From DASYUM01 sp036001225 (lineage in GTDB: Bacteria > Methylomirabilota > Methylomirabilia > Rokubacteriales > DASRDR01): DNA of 54,434 nt. The DNA lies in contig DASYUM010000130.1 of assembly GCA_036001225.1 (NCBI GenBank), positions 1-54,434 of the forward strand, written 5' to 3'. The translations under genes were made by a program, and so were the position numbers. Of this stretch, positions 42,599 through 53,553 are shown piece by piece. Every line of letters starts with the position of its first letter. The stretch's first letter is position 1. The notes below the pieces were generated by a model. That model saw nothing but the letters and a program-made list of their open reading frames with translations, was not told the origin of the DNA and ran no database searches.

Positions 42599-43100
42599 AA
42601 CCCTTCGAACGCCAAGCTGACGATCGCTCGCGCCACGTCCACCGCAGCTCGCCGCACCGCGTCCTGCTCGCGGGCCAGGGTCTGGGTCACCTGCCCGCTC
42701 ACCGGGAAGTCGGCCCGCTCCTCGATCCGGTCCTGCTTCCAGATGACCTCGTTTCGGTTCCGATCGCGCAGCGTGAGCGTGAGCCCGATCTGCAGGCGGT
42801 ACTGGGTCACGTTGGCGGTGCGGTCGAACGCCAGCGACGTCAGAGAATACTCCACGATCGCGCCTTCCAGGATGGCGTCGGCCCGGTCTGCCTCCACGAT
42901 CCGGGCGAGGCCGCTCGTGACGATGGCCTGGGTGAGCGCCTGGGTGATGAAGTCCTCGATGCCCGGCTCCTGCGTGCGGTTCTGGAGCACCGGGATGTGG
43001 ACGGTCTTGATGTTGGCGGGCAGACTGGGCCGCAGCGTGTAGCCGCAGCCGCCGGCGGCGAGCGCGACGACCACGAGCGCGGCCAGGGCGGCGCCCCGGG

Positions 43101-43104
<4 letters not shown>
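42595..43104 (-). CDS. lptE: LPS-assembly lipoprotein LptE
   Basis: 169 aa. Lipoprotein signal with lipobox LAAGGC, then GYTLRPSLPANIKTVHIPVLQNRTQEPGIEDFITQAL, typical of the LptE family. Plugs and assembles the outer-membrane LPS translocon LptD (not in the window). GTG at 43104 overlaps the leuS stop (GTGA) and it is followed by holA. The family is weakly conserved, so identity rests on context as well as sequence. Confidence 0.9.
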
Positions 43105-45602
<2,498 letters not shown>

Positions 45603-45614
45603 GGTTACCGTGGA

Positions 45615-45643
45615 GTTTTAGCAGAGATCGGGCCAGGACGCAA
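45615..45643 (-). promoter_or_regulatory. Candidate leuS promoter with very short leader
   Basis: Minus strand TTGCGT (45638-45643), 17 bp, TGC-TAAAAC (45615-45620). The predicted start is about 5 nt before the ATG at 45602, so the mRNA would be nearly leaderless. Confidence 0.45.
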
Positions 45644-45656
45644 GTTTGGCGGGCAC

Positions 45657-47534
45657 TTACGGCGAGGTCGCGGCCGCCGTTTCGCCCCCGTCGGGTGCCT
45701 CGTCCACCTGGACCGCCGTGACCGCCAGCTTGGGATGGAAGAACTCGTGGATCCGCTGGGCGAGCTTGGGCGTGATCTTCGGCACCGCGGCCAGCTCGGC
45801 GACCGAGGCCTCGCGGACCTTGCGGGCCGAGCCGAGATGGCGGAGCAGGTTCGTCCGGAGCGTGGGGCCCACGCCGGGAATCTGGTCGAGCACGGAGGTG
45901 AGCGTCCGCTTCTGCCGGAGCTTCTTGTGGTAGGTGATGGCGAAGCGGTGGGCCTCGTCCCGGATCTTCTGGAGCGTGTGGAGGGCGGGGGACGCGGGAT
46001 CGAGGACCAGCGGGTGGAGGCTCTCCGGGTGGTAGACCTCTTCCTCGCGCTTGGCCAGCGAGACGATGGGAACGAAGTCGAGCCCCAGCTCCTCCAGCAC
46101 CCGCAGCCCGACGTTGAGCTGGCCGCGGCCGCCGTCGAGCAAGACCAGGTCGGGGAGGATCGTCCCCTCCTCCAGCGCCTTGCCGTAGCGCCGGCGGAGG
46201 ACCTCGGCCATCATCGCGTAGTCGTCGGCGCCGGGGACGGTCCGGATGCGGAAGCGCTTGTAGTCGTCCTTCTTCATCCCGCCGCCTTCCCAGACCACCA
46301 TCGAGCCCACGGCTTCCGTGCCTTGGATGTTCGAGATGTCGAAGCCCTCGATGCGGTGTGGCAATCCCGGCAGGTTCAACGTCCGCAGGAGGTCCTCCAT
46401 CACCACCTGCCGGCGGCTGTCGCGGGAGAGGAGGTGGGTCTGGAGGGCGAGCGCCGCGTTCTCCTCGGCCATCCCCACCAGTTCGCGCTTCCGCCCCCGC
46501 TGGGGCACGGCCAGCTCGACCCGTCCGCCCCGCCGCTGGCCCAGCCACTCGGCGACCAGCTCGGCTTCCAGGATCGCGGTGGAGAGGAGGAGCTCGCGGG
46601 GCGGGACGACGTTCTTGGCGTAAAATTGGCGGATGAACGCCGACAGCACGTCGCCCTCGGTGGCCCCGAGGAGCCGGTCGAAGAAGAACGACTCGCGGCC
46701 GAGGAGCCGGCCCTTGCGCACGAAGAAGACCTGCACACACGCCTCGGACCCCTGGCGGGCGAGCCCGAGCAGGTCCTGGTCCTCGAGCTCGGTCGAGATG
46801 ATCTTCTGCGACTCCCGGACCTTGTGCAGGGCCTGGATCTGGTCGCGCAGGGCGGCCGCCCGCTCGTACTTCTCCTCGGCGGCGGCGGCCTCCATCTCGC
46901 GGGTGAGCCGGCGGGCCAGGTCGTCCTCCCGCCCCTCGAGGAACGCCTCGACGTCGGCCACCGTCTTGGCGTAGCCCTCGCGCGTCTCCCAGCCGGTACA
47001 GGGGGCGTTGCAGCGGTGGATGTAGTACTGGAGGCAGGGCCGATCGGCGGAGCCATCGATCTTGATCGAGCAGGTTCGGAGCGGGAACAGCTGGCGGACC
47101 AGCCGGAGCGTTTCCCGGAGGGCGGTGGCCGGGTAGAAGGGCCCGTAGTAGGTCGCCCCGTCCTTGGCGATCCGTCGGGCTACCATGAGCCGGGGGAACT
47201 CCTCGTTGGTGGTGAGCTTGAGGAAGGGGTAGTGCTTGTCGTCCCGGAGGATGATGTTGTAGCGGGGACGATGGCGCTTGACCAGGTTCGACTCGAGGAT
47301 CAGCGCTTCCAACTCGTTGGCGGTGACGATGTACTCGAGATCGGTGATCTGGTCCACCAGGGCGTCGGTCTTGGCGTCCCGGGCGCGGGAGAGCTGGAAA
47401 TACGACCGGACCCGGGCCTTCAGGGAAGCGGCCTTGCCGACGTAGATGACCTGGCCTTTGGCGTCCTTGTAGAAGTAGACTCCAGGCCGGTCGGGGAGGC
47501 GCTCGAGCTTCTCGGTCAGGGCGTCGGCGGACAC
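45657..47534 (-). CDS. uvrC: Excinuclease ABC subunit C
   Basis: 625 aa. GIY-YIG nuclease domain at the N-terminus (RPGVYFYKDAKGQVIYVGKA, residues about 16-35). The Cys cluster CSIKIDGSADRPCLQYYIHRCNAPC, a UVR motif, the RNase H-like second nuclease domain (GFDISNIQGTEAVGSMVVWEGG, VLLDGGRGQLNVGL) and the C-terminal helix-hairpin-helix (IPGVGPTLRTNLLRHLGSARKV) follow. Makes both incisions in nucleotide excision repair; uvrB is 2.3 kb away. GTG start 47534, with GACAAT ending 6 nt before it and no Shine-Dalgarno. Confidence 0.96.
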   Translation of the reverse strand: MSADALTEKLERLPDRPGVYFYKDAKGQVIYVGKAASLKARVRSYFQLSRARDAKTDALVDQITDLEYIVTANELEALILESNLVKRHRPRYNIILRDDKHYPFLKLTTNEEFPRLMVARRIAKDGATYYGPFYPATALRETLRLVRQLFPLRTCSIKIDGSADRPCLQYYIHRCNAPCTGWETREGYAKTVADVEAFLEGREDDLARRLTREMEAAAAEEKYERAAALRDQIQALHKVRESQKIISTELEDQDLLGLARQGSEACVQVFFVRKGRLLGRESFFFDRLLGATEGDVLSAFIRQFYAKNVVPPRELLLSTAILEAELVAEWLGQRRGGRVELAVPQRGRKRELVGMAEENAALALQTHLLSRDSRRQVVMEDLLRTLNLPGLPHRIEGFDISNIQGTEAVGSMVVWEGGGMKKDDYKRFRIRTVPGADDYAMMAEVLRRRYGKALEEGTILPDLVLLDGGRGQLNVGLRVLEELGLDFVPIVSLAKREEEVYHPESLHPLVLDPASPALHTLQKIRDEAHRFAITYHKKLRQKRTLTSVLDQIPGVGPTLRTNLLRHLGSARKVREASVAELAAVPKITPKLAQRIHEFFHPKLAVTAVQVDEAPDGGETAAATSP

Positions 47535-47617
47535 GTCCCGATTGTCCTACAAGGCCCGAACCGGAGCCAGCCCGGGGCCCGCCCGCCGGCCCCGGGAGTG
47601 CATGGAGGCCCACGACC

Positions 47618-48676
47618 ATGTCCCTCTTCGACGCGCGCGCCGCGCGGGTCACGCTCACCGTGGCCGCGATGCTCCTGGTCGCCGGCCTCCTCTACCTGCT
47701 CCGCCACCTGCTCCTGCTGCTGGTCTTCTCGGTCTTCCTCGCCTACCTCCTGTTTCCCCTGGTTCGGCTGCTCGAGCGCGGCTGCCGGCGCCGGGTGTGG
47801 GCGATCCTGGCCGTGTACGCGATCCTCCTGGTCGGGCTGGGTTTCCTGGGCGGGGCCGTCGGGCGTCGCCTGGCCAGCGAAGTGGCGACGTTGGCCGAGA
47901 AGCTGCCGGAGATGTCCCAGCGCGTCCAGAGCGGAGCCGTGGTCGGCTCGGTCCTCGAGCAGCGGGGGTGGGAGGCCGAGCAGGTGCGGGAGGTCGAGCG
48001 GCTGGTGGGGGGCTATACCCACCAGATGGTCGGCTATGCTCAGGGCGCCATCGGCCGGGCGCTCAAGTGGCTGGCCGGCGCCTGGGTGATCGTCCTCATC
48101 CCGGTCTTCGCCTTCTTCGTCCTCAAGGACGCCGAGGCCATCATGGCCGGCGCCGCCGCCCTTCTCGAGAACCGCCGCCACCGCCAGCTCTGGCGGAGCA
48201 TCGCCGCCGACGTCGACGTGCTCCTGGCCGACTACGTCCGGGCCCTGCTCCTGCTCTCGGCGATCACCTTCGGCGTGTGGTCGGCGGTCTTCGCCCTGGC
48301 CGGCGTCCCCTACCCGCTGGTCCTGGCCGCCATCGGGGGCGCCCTCGAGTTCATCCCGATCGTCGGTCCCCTGTCGGCCGGGGTGATCGTGGTGGGGGTC
48401 AGCCTGTTCAGCGGCTATGAGCACCCCTGGCTGCTGGCCGGGTTCCTCCTCCTCTGGCGGGGCGTCCAGGACTACCTGTCGAGTCCGCTGATCATGGGGC
48501 GGGGCGCCGAGCTCCACCCGGCGCTGGTGATCGCGGGCGTCCTGGCCGGGGGGGAGATCGGGGGAACGGCCGGCATGTTCCTCTCCGTCCCCGTGATTGC
48601 CGCGCTCCGCATCATCTGGCGGCGGCTGCGCGAGCCGTCGGCGGAACGGGCCGCCTCCCCGCCCCGCGCCGCTTGA
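47618..48676 (+). CDS. AI-2E family (PerM-like) permease
   Basis: 352 aa, about eight membrane helices. N-terminal pair LYLLRHLLLLLVFSVFLAYLLFPLVRLLER, a soluble stretch (about 75-130), then IVLIPVFAFFVLKDAE and the conserved GALEFIPIVGPLSAGVIVV and VQDYLSSPLIMGRGAELHP, all PF01594 hallmarks. Substrates differ in the family (autoinducer-2 export, ion exchange), so no specific role can be given. GGAGG 9 nt before ATG 47618. Divergent from uvrC and convergent with the metacaspase gene. Confidence 0.92.
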   Translation: MSLFDARAARVTLTVAAMLLVAGLLYLLRHLLLLLVFSVFLAYLLFPLVRLLERGCRRRVWAILAVYAILLVGLGFLGGAVGRRLASEVATLAEKLPEMSQRVQSGAVVGSVLEQRGWEAEQVREVERLVGGYTHQMVGYAQGAIGRALKWLAGAWVIVLIPVFAFFVLKDAEAIMAGAAALLENRRHRQLWRSIAADVDVLLADYVRALLLLSAITFGVWSAVFALAGVPYPLVLAAIGGALEFIPIVGPLSAGVIVVGVSLFSGYEHPWLLAGFLLLWRGVQDYLSSPLIMGRGAELHPALVIAGVLAGGEIGGTAGMFLSVPVIAALRIIWRRLREPSAERAASPPRAA

Positions 48677-48718
48677 CCGCGTCGCCCGGGCGGCGGCGGG
48701 CCGCGAACCGGTCGGCCC

Positions 48719-49861
48719 TCACTCCCGCCGCGACCGAGGGCGGCGCCGCCGGGGCTTCGCGGGGCGCCGACGCCTGCGCTCGGGCCGATCCTGACTGAAC
48801 GCGGTCGAGCCGAGCCGCGCCGTCGGCCCCTCGAGCTGCGGGGTCTGGCGGACGTGCCAGTCGGTGACCGTTTCCCGGATCCGCCGGATGAGCTGGCGGT
48901 ACGTCACGCGCCCTCGCGCCGCGTCGACGGCCTTAACCAGGGCATACGTGAGCGCCCCGTGATAGTCCCGGTCGACCAGGAGGTCGATCGAGGTCTCGGT
49001 GGCCTTGCAGGCCGCGACCAGCACGGGCTCGTAGCCGCCTCGGGGCCGGGCTTGGCGAAAGAGGCGCCGCGGCCCCTCGGCCGGATCCTGGGGCGCGGGG
49101 TCCCTGATGGTGACGCTGAAGTAGGGGCCGAGGTCTTCGATGCCCACCGCCGCCCGGTGGCGGATGTCGGGCGGCGGGAGCAGGAAGCGGTCGACGGCCT
49201 GGGGGCGGACGTCGCGGATGCCGGTCCCGGAGTGGCAGCTGTCGAGCACGACGGTGAGCTTCGTCTTCTTGGGCAGCGGGTCGAAGTAGCGGGCGAGGAC
49301 GTCGTCGGTCAGAGGGCGGTCCCAGTCCATGTCATAGGGACAGATGATCTCGTCCAGGCGGTCGGGCTCGTCCCCGCTCCGATCCGCGACCTGGGACCCG
49401 TGACCGGAGAAGTGGAATACCAGCTCGTCGCCGTCGCGGACGTCGGACACCAGCCACTCCAACCGATCCAGAATCGCGGCCCGCGTGGCCCGCTCGTCGG
49501 TGAGCAGCCGGAGACCGGCTTTTTCGAAGCCGAAGCGTCGGCGGAGCAGGTCGGCCATCTGGAGGGCGTCGTTCACGCACCCGTTCAGCTTGGGCGCCCG
49601 GACGCCATAGTTGTTGAGCCCGACCAGGACGGCCTTTCGTCCGAGGTGAGGCGCCTTCAGGAAGACCCGGACGCCGAGCCCGCGCAGCGCCTCCCGCAGG
49701 ATCTCGCCCACCGCGCTGTCGCGCAGATAGTTGAGAATCCCGTGCGGGTTCCAGGCCAGAAAGAAGGCCCGCTCGTCCCGATCGAGGGTTCCGTCGAAGA
49801 AGCCGTCGAGCCCGCCCACCAGCCTGGGGCCGACGGGGTCCCACTGGTTGTAGATTTGCAA
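48719..49861 (-). CDS. Metacaspase / caspase-like peptidase (C14)
   Basis: 380 aa. The p20-like fold starts at RKAVLVGLNNYGVRAPKLNGCVNDA (about residue 75). Catalytic His154 in LVFHFSGHGSQV and Cys209 in TVVLDSCHSGTG are both intact, with Asp in DEIICPYDMDWDRPLTDDVL. The C-terminal p10-like part has VLVAACKATETSID and GALTYALVKAVD. Metacaspases cleave after Arg/Lys, often Ca-dependent. About 74 residues precede the domain with no recognised fold, and the last about 20 residues are very Arg-rich. No signal peptide. The apparent start is TTG at 49861; an internal GTG is possible. 76 nt downstream of uvrB. Confidence 0.88.
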   Translation of the reverse strand: MQIYNQWDPVGPRLVGGLDGFFDGTLDRDERAFFLAWNPHGILNYLRDSAVGEILREALRGLGVRVFLKAPHLGRKAVLVGLNNYGVRAPKLNGCVNDALQMADLLRRRFGFEKAGLRLLTDERATRAAILDRLEWLVSDVRDGDELVFHFSGHGSQVADRSGDEPDRLDEIICPYDMDWDRPLTDDVLARYFDPLPKKTKLTVVLDSCHSGTGIRDVRPQAVDRFLLPPPDIRHRAAVGIEDLGPYFSVTIRDPAPQDPAEGPRRLFRQARPRGGYEPVLVAACKATETSIDLLVDRDYHGALTYALVKAVDAARGRVTYRQLIRRIRETVTDWHVRQTPQLEGPTARLGSTAFSQDRPERRRRRPAKPRRRRPRSRRE

Positions 49862-49867
49862 TGCGTG

Positions 49868-49887
49868 GTGTATCAGAATGCATACAC
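49868..49887. promoter_or_regulatory. Inverted repeat upstream of the metacaspase
   Basis: GTGTAT-N8-ATACAC, a few bases upstream of the TTG start in an A/T-rich patch. Likely an operator or a hairpin near the start; no regulator can be named. Confidence 0.35.
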
Positions 49888-49937
49888 CCGGTCGGCGGGG
49901 CCGATGACCGCGACGGCCCGGCCGACGCCGCCGGCGG

Positions 49938-51929
49938 TCAGGACACGCGGAGGTCGAGTTTGCGCAGAGCTTTGATCCGGTCCCGGAGCTCGGCCGCCCG
50001 CTCGAAGTCGAGCCGCTTGGCCGCCTCCTTCATCTCGCTCTCGAGCCGCCGGATCGCCGCCGCCAGCTCCTCGGCCGATTCGAATCGCTCCTCGGTCTCA
50101 ACGACCTCGACCGTGTAGTAGTCGCGCTCCTCCACCGAGCGGAGCACCTCCCGGATCGCGCGCCGGATCGACTCGGGGGTGATCCCGTGCTCCTGGTTGT
50201 ACGCCTCCTGCAGGGCCCGCCGTCGCTCCGTCTCCGAGATGGCGAAGCGCATCGAGTCCGTCTGTTTGTCGGCATACATGATGACCTCGCCCCGGACGTT
50301 GCGGGCGGCCCGGCCGGCGGTCTGGATGAGCGAGGTGCCCGAGCGGAGGTAGCCCTCCTTGTCGGCGTCGAGGATGGCCACCAGCGAGACCTCCGGCAGG
50401 TCGAGGCCCTCGCGCAGGAGGTTGATCCCGATCAGCGCGTCGAACTTCCCCAGGCGCAGGTCGCGGATCACCTCCACCCGCTCGAGGGTGTCGATGTCCG
50501 AGTGGAGGTAGCGGACCCGAAGGCCCATCTGCAGGTAGTACTCGGTGAGGTCCTCGGCCATCCGTTTGGTGAGCGTGGTGACCAGCACCCGCTCCTCACG
50601 CTCGGCCCGCTCGCGGATCTCGTGGAGAAGGTCGTCCACCTGCTCGCCGGCCGGGCGGACGCTGATCCGGGGGTCCATGAGCCCGGTCGGCCGGATGATC
50701 TGCTCGACCGCCGCCCCCTCGGCCCGGGCCACCTCGTACTCGGCCGGCGTCGCCGACACGGAGAGGACCTGGCCCACCACCCGCGTGAACTCGTCGAAGG
50801 TGAGCGGACGGTTGTCGAACGCCGACGGCAGCCGGAACCCGTACTCGACCAGGGCCTCCTTCCGGGAGCGGTCGCCGTGGTACATCCCCCGAAGCTGGGG
50901 AACGGTGACGTGGCTCTCGTCGATGACCACCAGCGTGTCCTTGGGAAAGTAGTCCATCAGCGTCGCCGGCGTCTCGCCGGCCCGGCGGCCGGCCAGGTGG
51001 CGCGAGTAGTTCTCGATCCCGTGGCAGTAACCGATCTCCCGCAGCATCTCCAGATCGAACAGCGTCCGCTGCTCGAGCCGCTGGGCTTCCAGGAGCTTCC
51101 CGTGGGCCCGGAAGTAGGCGAGCCGCTCGGCCAGCTCGACCTTGATCGACTCGATGGCCTGCTCGAGCTGCTCGGCCGGCGTCACGTAGTGACTGGCCGG
51201 ATAGATGGCGGCCTGGCCGAGCCGCCCCAGCGCCTGCCCCTTCAAGGGGTCGATCTGGTGGATCGCCTCCACGGTGTCGCCGAACAGCTCGATCCGGAGG
51301 GCGACCGTCTCGTCGGAGGCGGGGAAGACCTCGACGACGTCCCCGCGCACCCGGAAGGTGCCCCGGTGGAAGTCGTAGTCGTTCCGCTCGTACTGGAGGG
51401 CCACCAGCTGCTTGAGGATGTCGTCCCGCTCCCGCTCCTCGCCTTCGGCCACCGCCAGGTGCATGGCGTGGTAGGTCTCGGGCGAACCGAGGCCGTAGAT
51501 GCAGGAGACCGACGCCACGATGACGACGTCTCGCCGCTCGAAGAGCGCCTTGGTCGCCGAGTGCCGCATCCGATCGATCTCGTCGTTGATGAGGGCGTCC
51601 TTCTCGATGTAGGTGTCGGTCTGCGGGATGTAGGCCTCGGGCTGGTAGTAGTCATAGTAGGAGACGAAGTACTCGACGGCGTTCTCGGGGAAGAAGGCCC
51701 TGAACTCCCCGTAGAGCTGGGCGGCCAGGGTCTTGTTGGGCGAGATGACCAGGATCGGCCGCTGCACCTTCTCGATCACCGACGCCGCCGTGAAGGTCTT
51801 GCCCGACCCGGTCACCCCGACCAGGACGACGTCGGGCCGGCCGGCGGTGATCCAGCGCGTCAGCTCCCGGATCGCCCGCGGCTGATCGCCCTGGGGCGCG
51901 TACTCGGAGACGAGGCGGAACGGGGGCAC
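49938..51929 (-). CDS. uvrB: Excinuclease ABC subunit B
   Basis: 663 aa helicase-like repair protein. Walker A GVTGSGKT (residues about 38-45), YYQPEAYIPQTDTYIEKD (beta-hairpin), VVIDESH (motif II), AGRAARNVRGEVIMYAD (motif VI) and a C-terminal UVR domain (EEDLAAAI-like helix SEMKEAAKRLDFERAAELRDRIKAL). Loads damaged DNA for UvrC. GTG at 51929 is right for the family N-terminus (FRLVSEYAPQGDQPRAI), but R1 copy C ends its hairpin 13 nt upstream and there is no Shine-Dalgarno. Confidence 0.97.
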   Translation of the reverse strand: MPPFRLVSEYAPQGDQPRAIRELTRWITAGRPDVVLVGVTGSGKTFTAASVIEKVQRPILVISPNKTLAAQLYGEFRAFFPENAVEYFVSYYDYYQPEAYIPQTDTYIEKDALINDEIDRMRHSATKALFERRDVVIVASVSCIYGLGSPETYHAMHLAVAEGEERERDDILKQLVALQYERNDYDFHRGTFRVRGDVVEVFPASDETVALRIELFGDTVEAIHQIDPLKGQALGRLGQAAIYPASHYVTPAEQLEQAIESIKVELAERLAYFRAHGKLLEAQRLEQRTLFDLEMLREIGYCHGIENYSRHLAGRRAGETPATLMDYFPKDTLVVIDESHVTVPQLRGMYHGDRSRKEALVEYGFRLPSAFDNRPLTFDEFTRVVGQVLSVSATPAEYEVARAEGAAVEQIIRPTGLMDPRISVRPAGEQVDDLLHEIRERAEREERVLVTTLTKRMAEDLTEYYLQMGLRVRYLHSDIDTLERVEVIRDLRLGKFDALIGINLLREGLDLPEVSLVAILDADKEGYLRSGTSLIQTAGRAARNVRGEVIMYADKQTDSMRFAISETERRRALQEAYNQEHGITPESIRRAIREVLRSVEERDYYTVEVVETEERFESAEELAAAIRRLESEMKEAAKRLDFERAAELRDRIKALRKLDLRVS

Positions 51930-51942
51930 GACCGACTACGTC

Positions 51943-52020
51943 TTCGGGGGGGTCTCGGAAGACCCCCCCGAAACTCTCCCGGGAATTGCGGCGGCGGAGC
52001 CGCCGCTCGGAGCGGACCAC
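51943..52020 (+). repeat. R1 double-hairpin repeat, copy C
   Basis: Hairpin 1: perfect 13-bp stem (51943-51955 with 51960-51972, 4-nt loop). Hairpin 2: GCGGCGGC-GGA-GCCGCCGC (51988-52006). Flanks TCCCGGGAATT and CGGAGCGGACCACC match copy B/A. Orientation is plus, although both neighbours are minus genes; it lies between the HNH stop (52094) and the uvrB start (51929). Confidence 0.8.
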
Positions 52021-52093
52021 CAACCGCTGGTGCTCGTGCAACCGTCGCGCATGGTTAACCCAACGGGCTAGGGGCGGGCCGGGCGGCCCGGAC

Positions 52094-52651
52094 TCAGACG
52101 CTGGACGGGATCGCCGCCGCCGACACCCCCGCCGGCACCGTGGTCAGATACTTCCGCCAGGCGTCGAGGAACAGCGCGGCGTGCGGGTGTCGCAGGAGAT
52201 GGATCGAGAACAGGAACTGCGGGTGGGACGGCGCCCTCACCAGGGCCATCCCCGCCTCGTCCGCCGTCCGGTTGCCCTTGTGCAGGTTGCAGCGGAGACA
52301 GGCCGCCACCACGTTGGTCCAGGTCGTCTCCCCGCCCTTCGAGCGCGGCACCACGTGGTCCACCGTGAGCCGGTCTCCTCGCCGCGCGCAGTACTGGCAA
52401 GTGTAGTGGTCACGGCGGAGGATGTTCTTCTTGTTGAAGGCCACCCGCTCGACGAACGGTTTCCGGATGTAGATGGCGAGCCGGATCACCGAGGGGAGCG
52501 GGAAGCTCCGCGACGGTGACCGGACGACCCGGGGCGAGGACTCGACGCTCTCGGCCTTCCCGGAGAGCAGCAGCGTGATCGCCCGTCGGGCATTGGTGAA
52601 ATGAAGCGGCTCGAAGCTTCCATTGAGCACCAATACGGCAATTTCGTCCAT
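52094..52651 (-). CDS. HNH endonuclease domain protein
   Basis: 185 aa from ATG 52651 (an in-frame TTG three codons upstream would add 3 residues). N-terminal part AVLVLNGSFEPLHFTNARRAITLLLSGKAE is the typical lead-in of a widespread chromosomal HNH family. The HNH core is HYTCQYCARRGDRLTVDHVVPRSKGGETTWTNVVAACLRCNLHKGNR, with two CxxC pairs for structural zinc and the DH and N residues of the nuclease. No restriction or mobile-element partner is next to it. Likely a stand-alone nuclease of unknown role. Confidence 0.9.
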   Translation of the reverse strand: MDEIAVLVLNGSFEPLHFTNARRAITLLLSGKAESVESSPRVVRSPSRSFPLPSVIRLAIYIRKPFVERVAFNKKNILRRDHYTCQYCARRGDRLTVDHVVPRSKGGETTWTNVVAACLRCNLHKGNRTADEAGMALVRAPSHPQFLFSIHLLRHPHAALFLDAWRKYLTTVPAGVSAAAIPSSV

Positions 52652-52661
52652 ACGGCACAAA

Positions 52662-52691
52662 ATGATATAGAACAGCCGCGGGGGCTGTCAA
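52662..52691 (-). promoter_or_regulatory. HNH gene promoter, near-leaderless
   Basis: Minus strand TTGACA (52686-52691), 18 bp, TATCAT (52662-52667). The start would fall about 4 nt before the ATG at 52651, and no Shine-Dalgarno is visible. Confidence 0.6.
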
Positions 52692-52733
52692 ATCCGCGGG
52701 AACGTTGAGCCCCCCGTCGGCCCGGTCCGGTCG

Positions 52734-52759
52734 GCCGGCCGCCTCGCGAGGCGGCCGGC
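52734..52759 (-). terminator. 26-bp perfect palindrome, likely peroxiredoxin terminator
   Basis: Perfect 13-bp arms with no centre gap, made only of G/C apart from one T-A pair. It begins 23 nt after the peroxiredoxin stop codon (52783). No U-run follows, so efficiency as an intrinsic terminator is uncertain. Confidence 0.6.
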
Positions 52760-52782
52760 GGCGACCGCGAGCCGAACGAGGC

Positions 52783-53436
52783 TTACTTCGGCTGCGCTAC
52801 GGTCCGCAGATAGGGCTTCAGCGTCTTGAAGCCCTGCGGATACTTCTTCTTCGCGTCCTCGTCGGACACGGACGTCGGAATGATGACGTCCTGGCCTGGC
52901 TTCCAGTTCACCGGCGTGGCGACCGTGTGCCTGGCGGTCAACTGGCAGGAGTCGAGCAGGCGCAGCACCTCGTCGAAGTTGCGGCCCGTGCTCATCGGAT
53001 AGGCGAGCATCGCCTTGACCTTCTTGTCGGGCCCGATGACAAACACCGAGCGCACCGTGGCGTTGTCCACGGCAGTGCGCTTGCCGGGGATCGCGTTGGG
53101 GTGGATCATGTCGTAGAGCTTCGCGACCGTCAGGTCGGCGTCGCTGATGATCGGATAGTTGACGGCGTGCCCCTGGGTCTCCTGGATGTCCTTGGACCAG
53201 GACTGGTGATCGCTCACGGGATCGACGCTCAGCCCGATGATCTTGATGTTGCGCTTGTCGAACTCGGGCTTGAGACCGGCCATGTAGCCGAGCTCGGTGG
53301 TGCAAACGGGCGTGAAGTCCTTCGGATGCGAGAACAGGATCGCCCACTTGTCACCGATCCATTCATGGAAGCGGATCTTGCCCTCCGTAGTCTCAGCCGT
53401 GAAATCCGGCGCCTCGTCGCCGATGCGTATGGCCAT
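52783..53436 (-). CDS. Peroxiredoxin (Prx6 / 1-Cys type)
   Basis: 217 aa thioredoxin-fold peroxidase. Motif PKDFTPVCTTELG with the peroxidatic Cys45 (PxxxTxxC) and Arg in AVDNATVRSVFVIGPDKKVK. The long C-terminal domain (ARHTVATPVNWKPGQDVIIPTSVSDEDAKKKYPQGFK) is typical of the Prx6 group. An extra Cys in LLDSCQLTARH could resolve the disulfide in some members. GGAGGT 6 nt before ATG 53436. Own promoter upstream; terminator-like palindrome downstream. Confidence 0.95.
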   Translation of the reverse strand: MAIRIGDEAPDFTAETTEGKIRFHEWIGDKWAILFSHPKDFTPVCTTELGYMAGLKPEFDKRNIKIIGLSVDPVSDHQSWSKDIQETQGHAVNYPIISDADLTVAKLYDMIHPNAIPGKRTAVDNATVRSVFVIGPDKKVKAMLAYPMSTGRNFDEVLRLLDSCQLTARHTVATPVNWKPGQDVIIPTSVSDEDAKKKYPQGFKTLKPYLRTVAQPK

Positions 53437-53516
53437 TGTTCACCTCCATTGGGTCCGCGTTGAGGGATTCACGTGGCGGGCCAGAGAGCCCCACCGCAGA
53501 TAGACCAACATCAATT

Positions 53517-53545
53517 CTTGTACGCGCGCCGGGGGGAGAAGTCAA
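53517..53545 (-). promoter_or_regulatory. Peroxiredoxin promoter
   Basis: Minus strand TTGACT (53540-53545), 17 bp, TACAAG (53517-53522). Predicted leader about 74 nt. No OxyR- or PerR-type operator was recognised. Confidence 0.6.
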
Positions 53546-53553
53546 CCGGAGCT

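Noticed and set aside
52094..52651. Homing or restriction endonuclease
   Set aside because: No intron, intein, methyltransferase or specificity gene next to it; sequence fits a common stand-alone HNH family.
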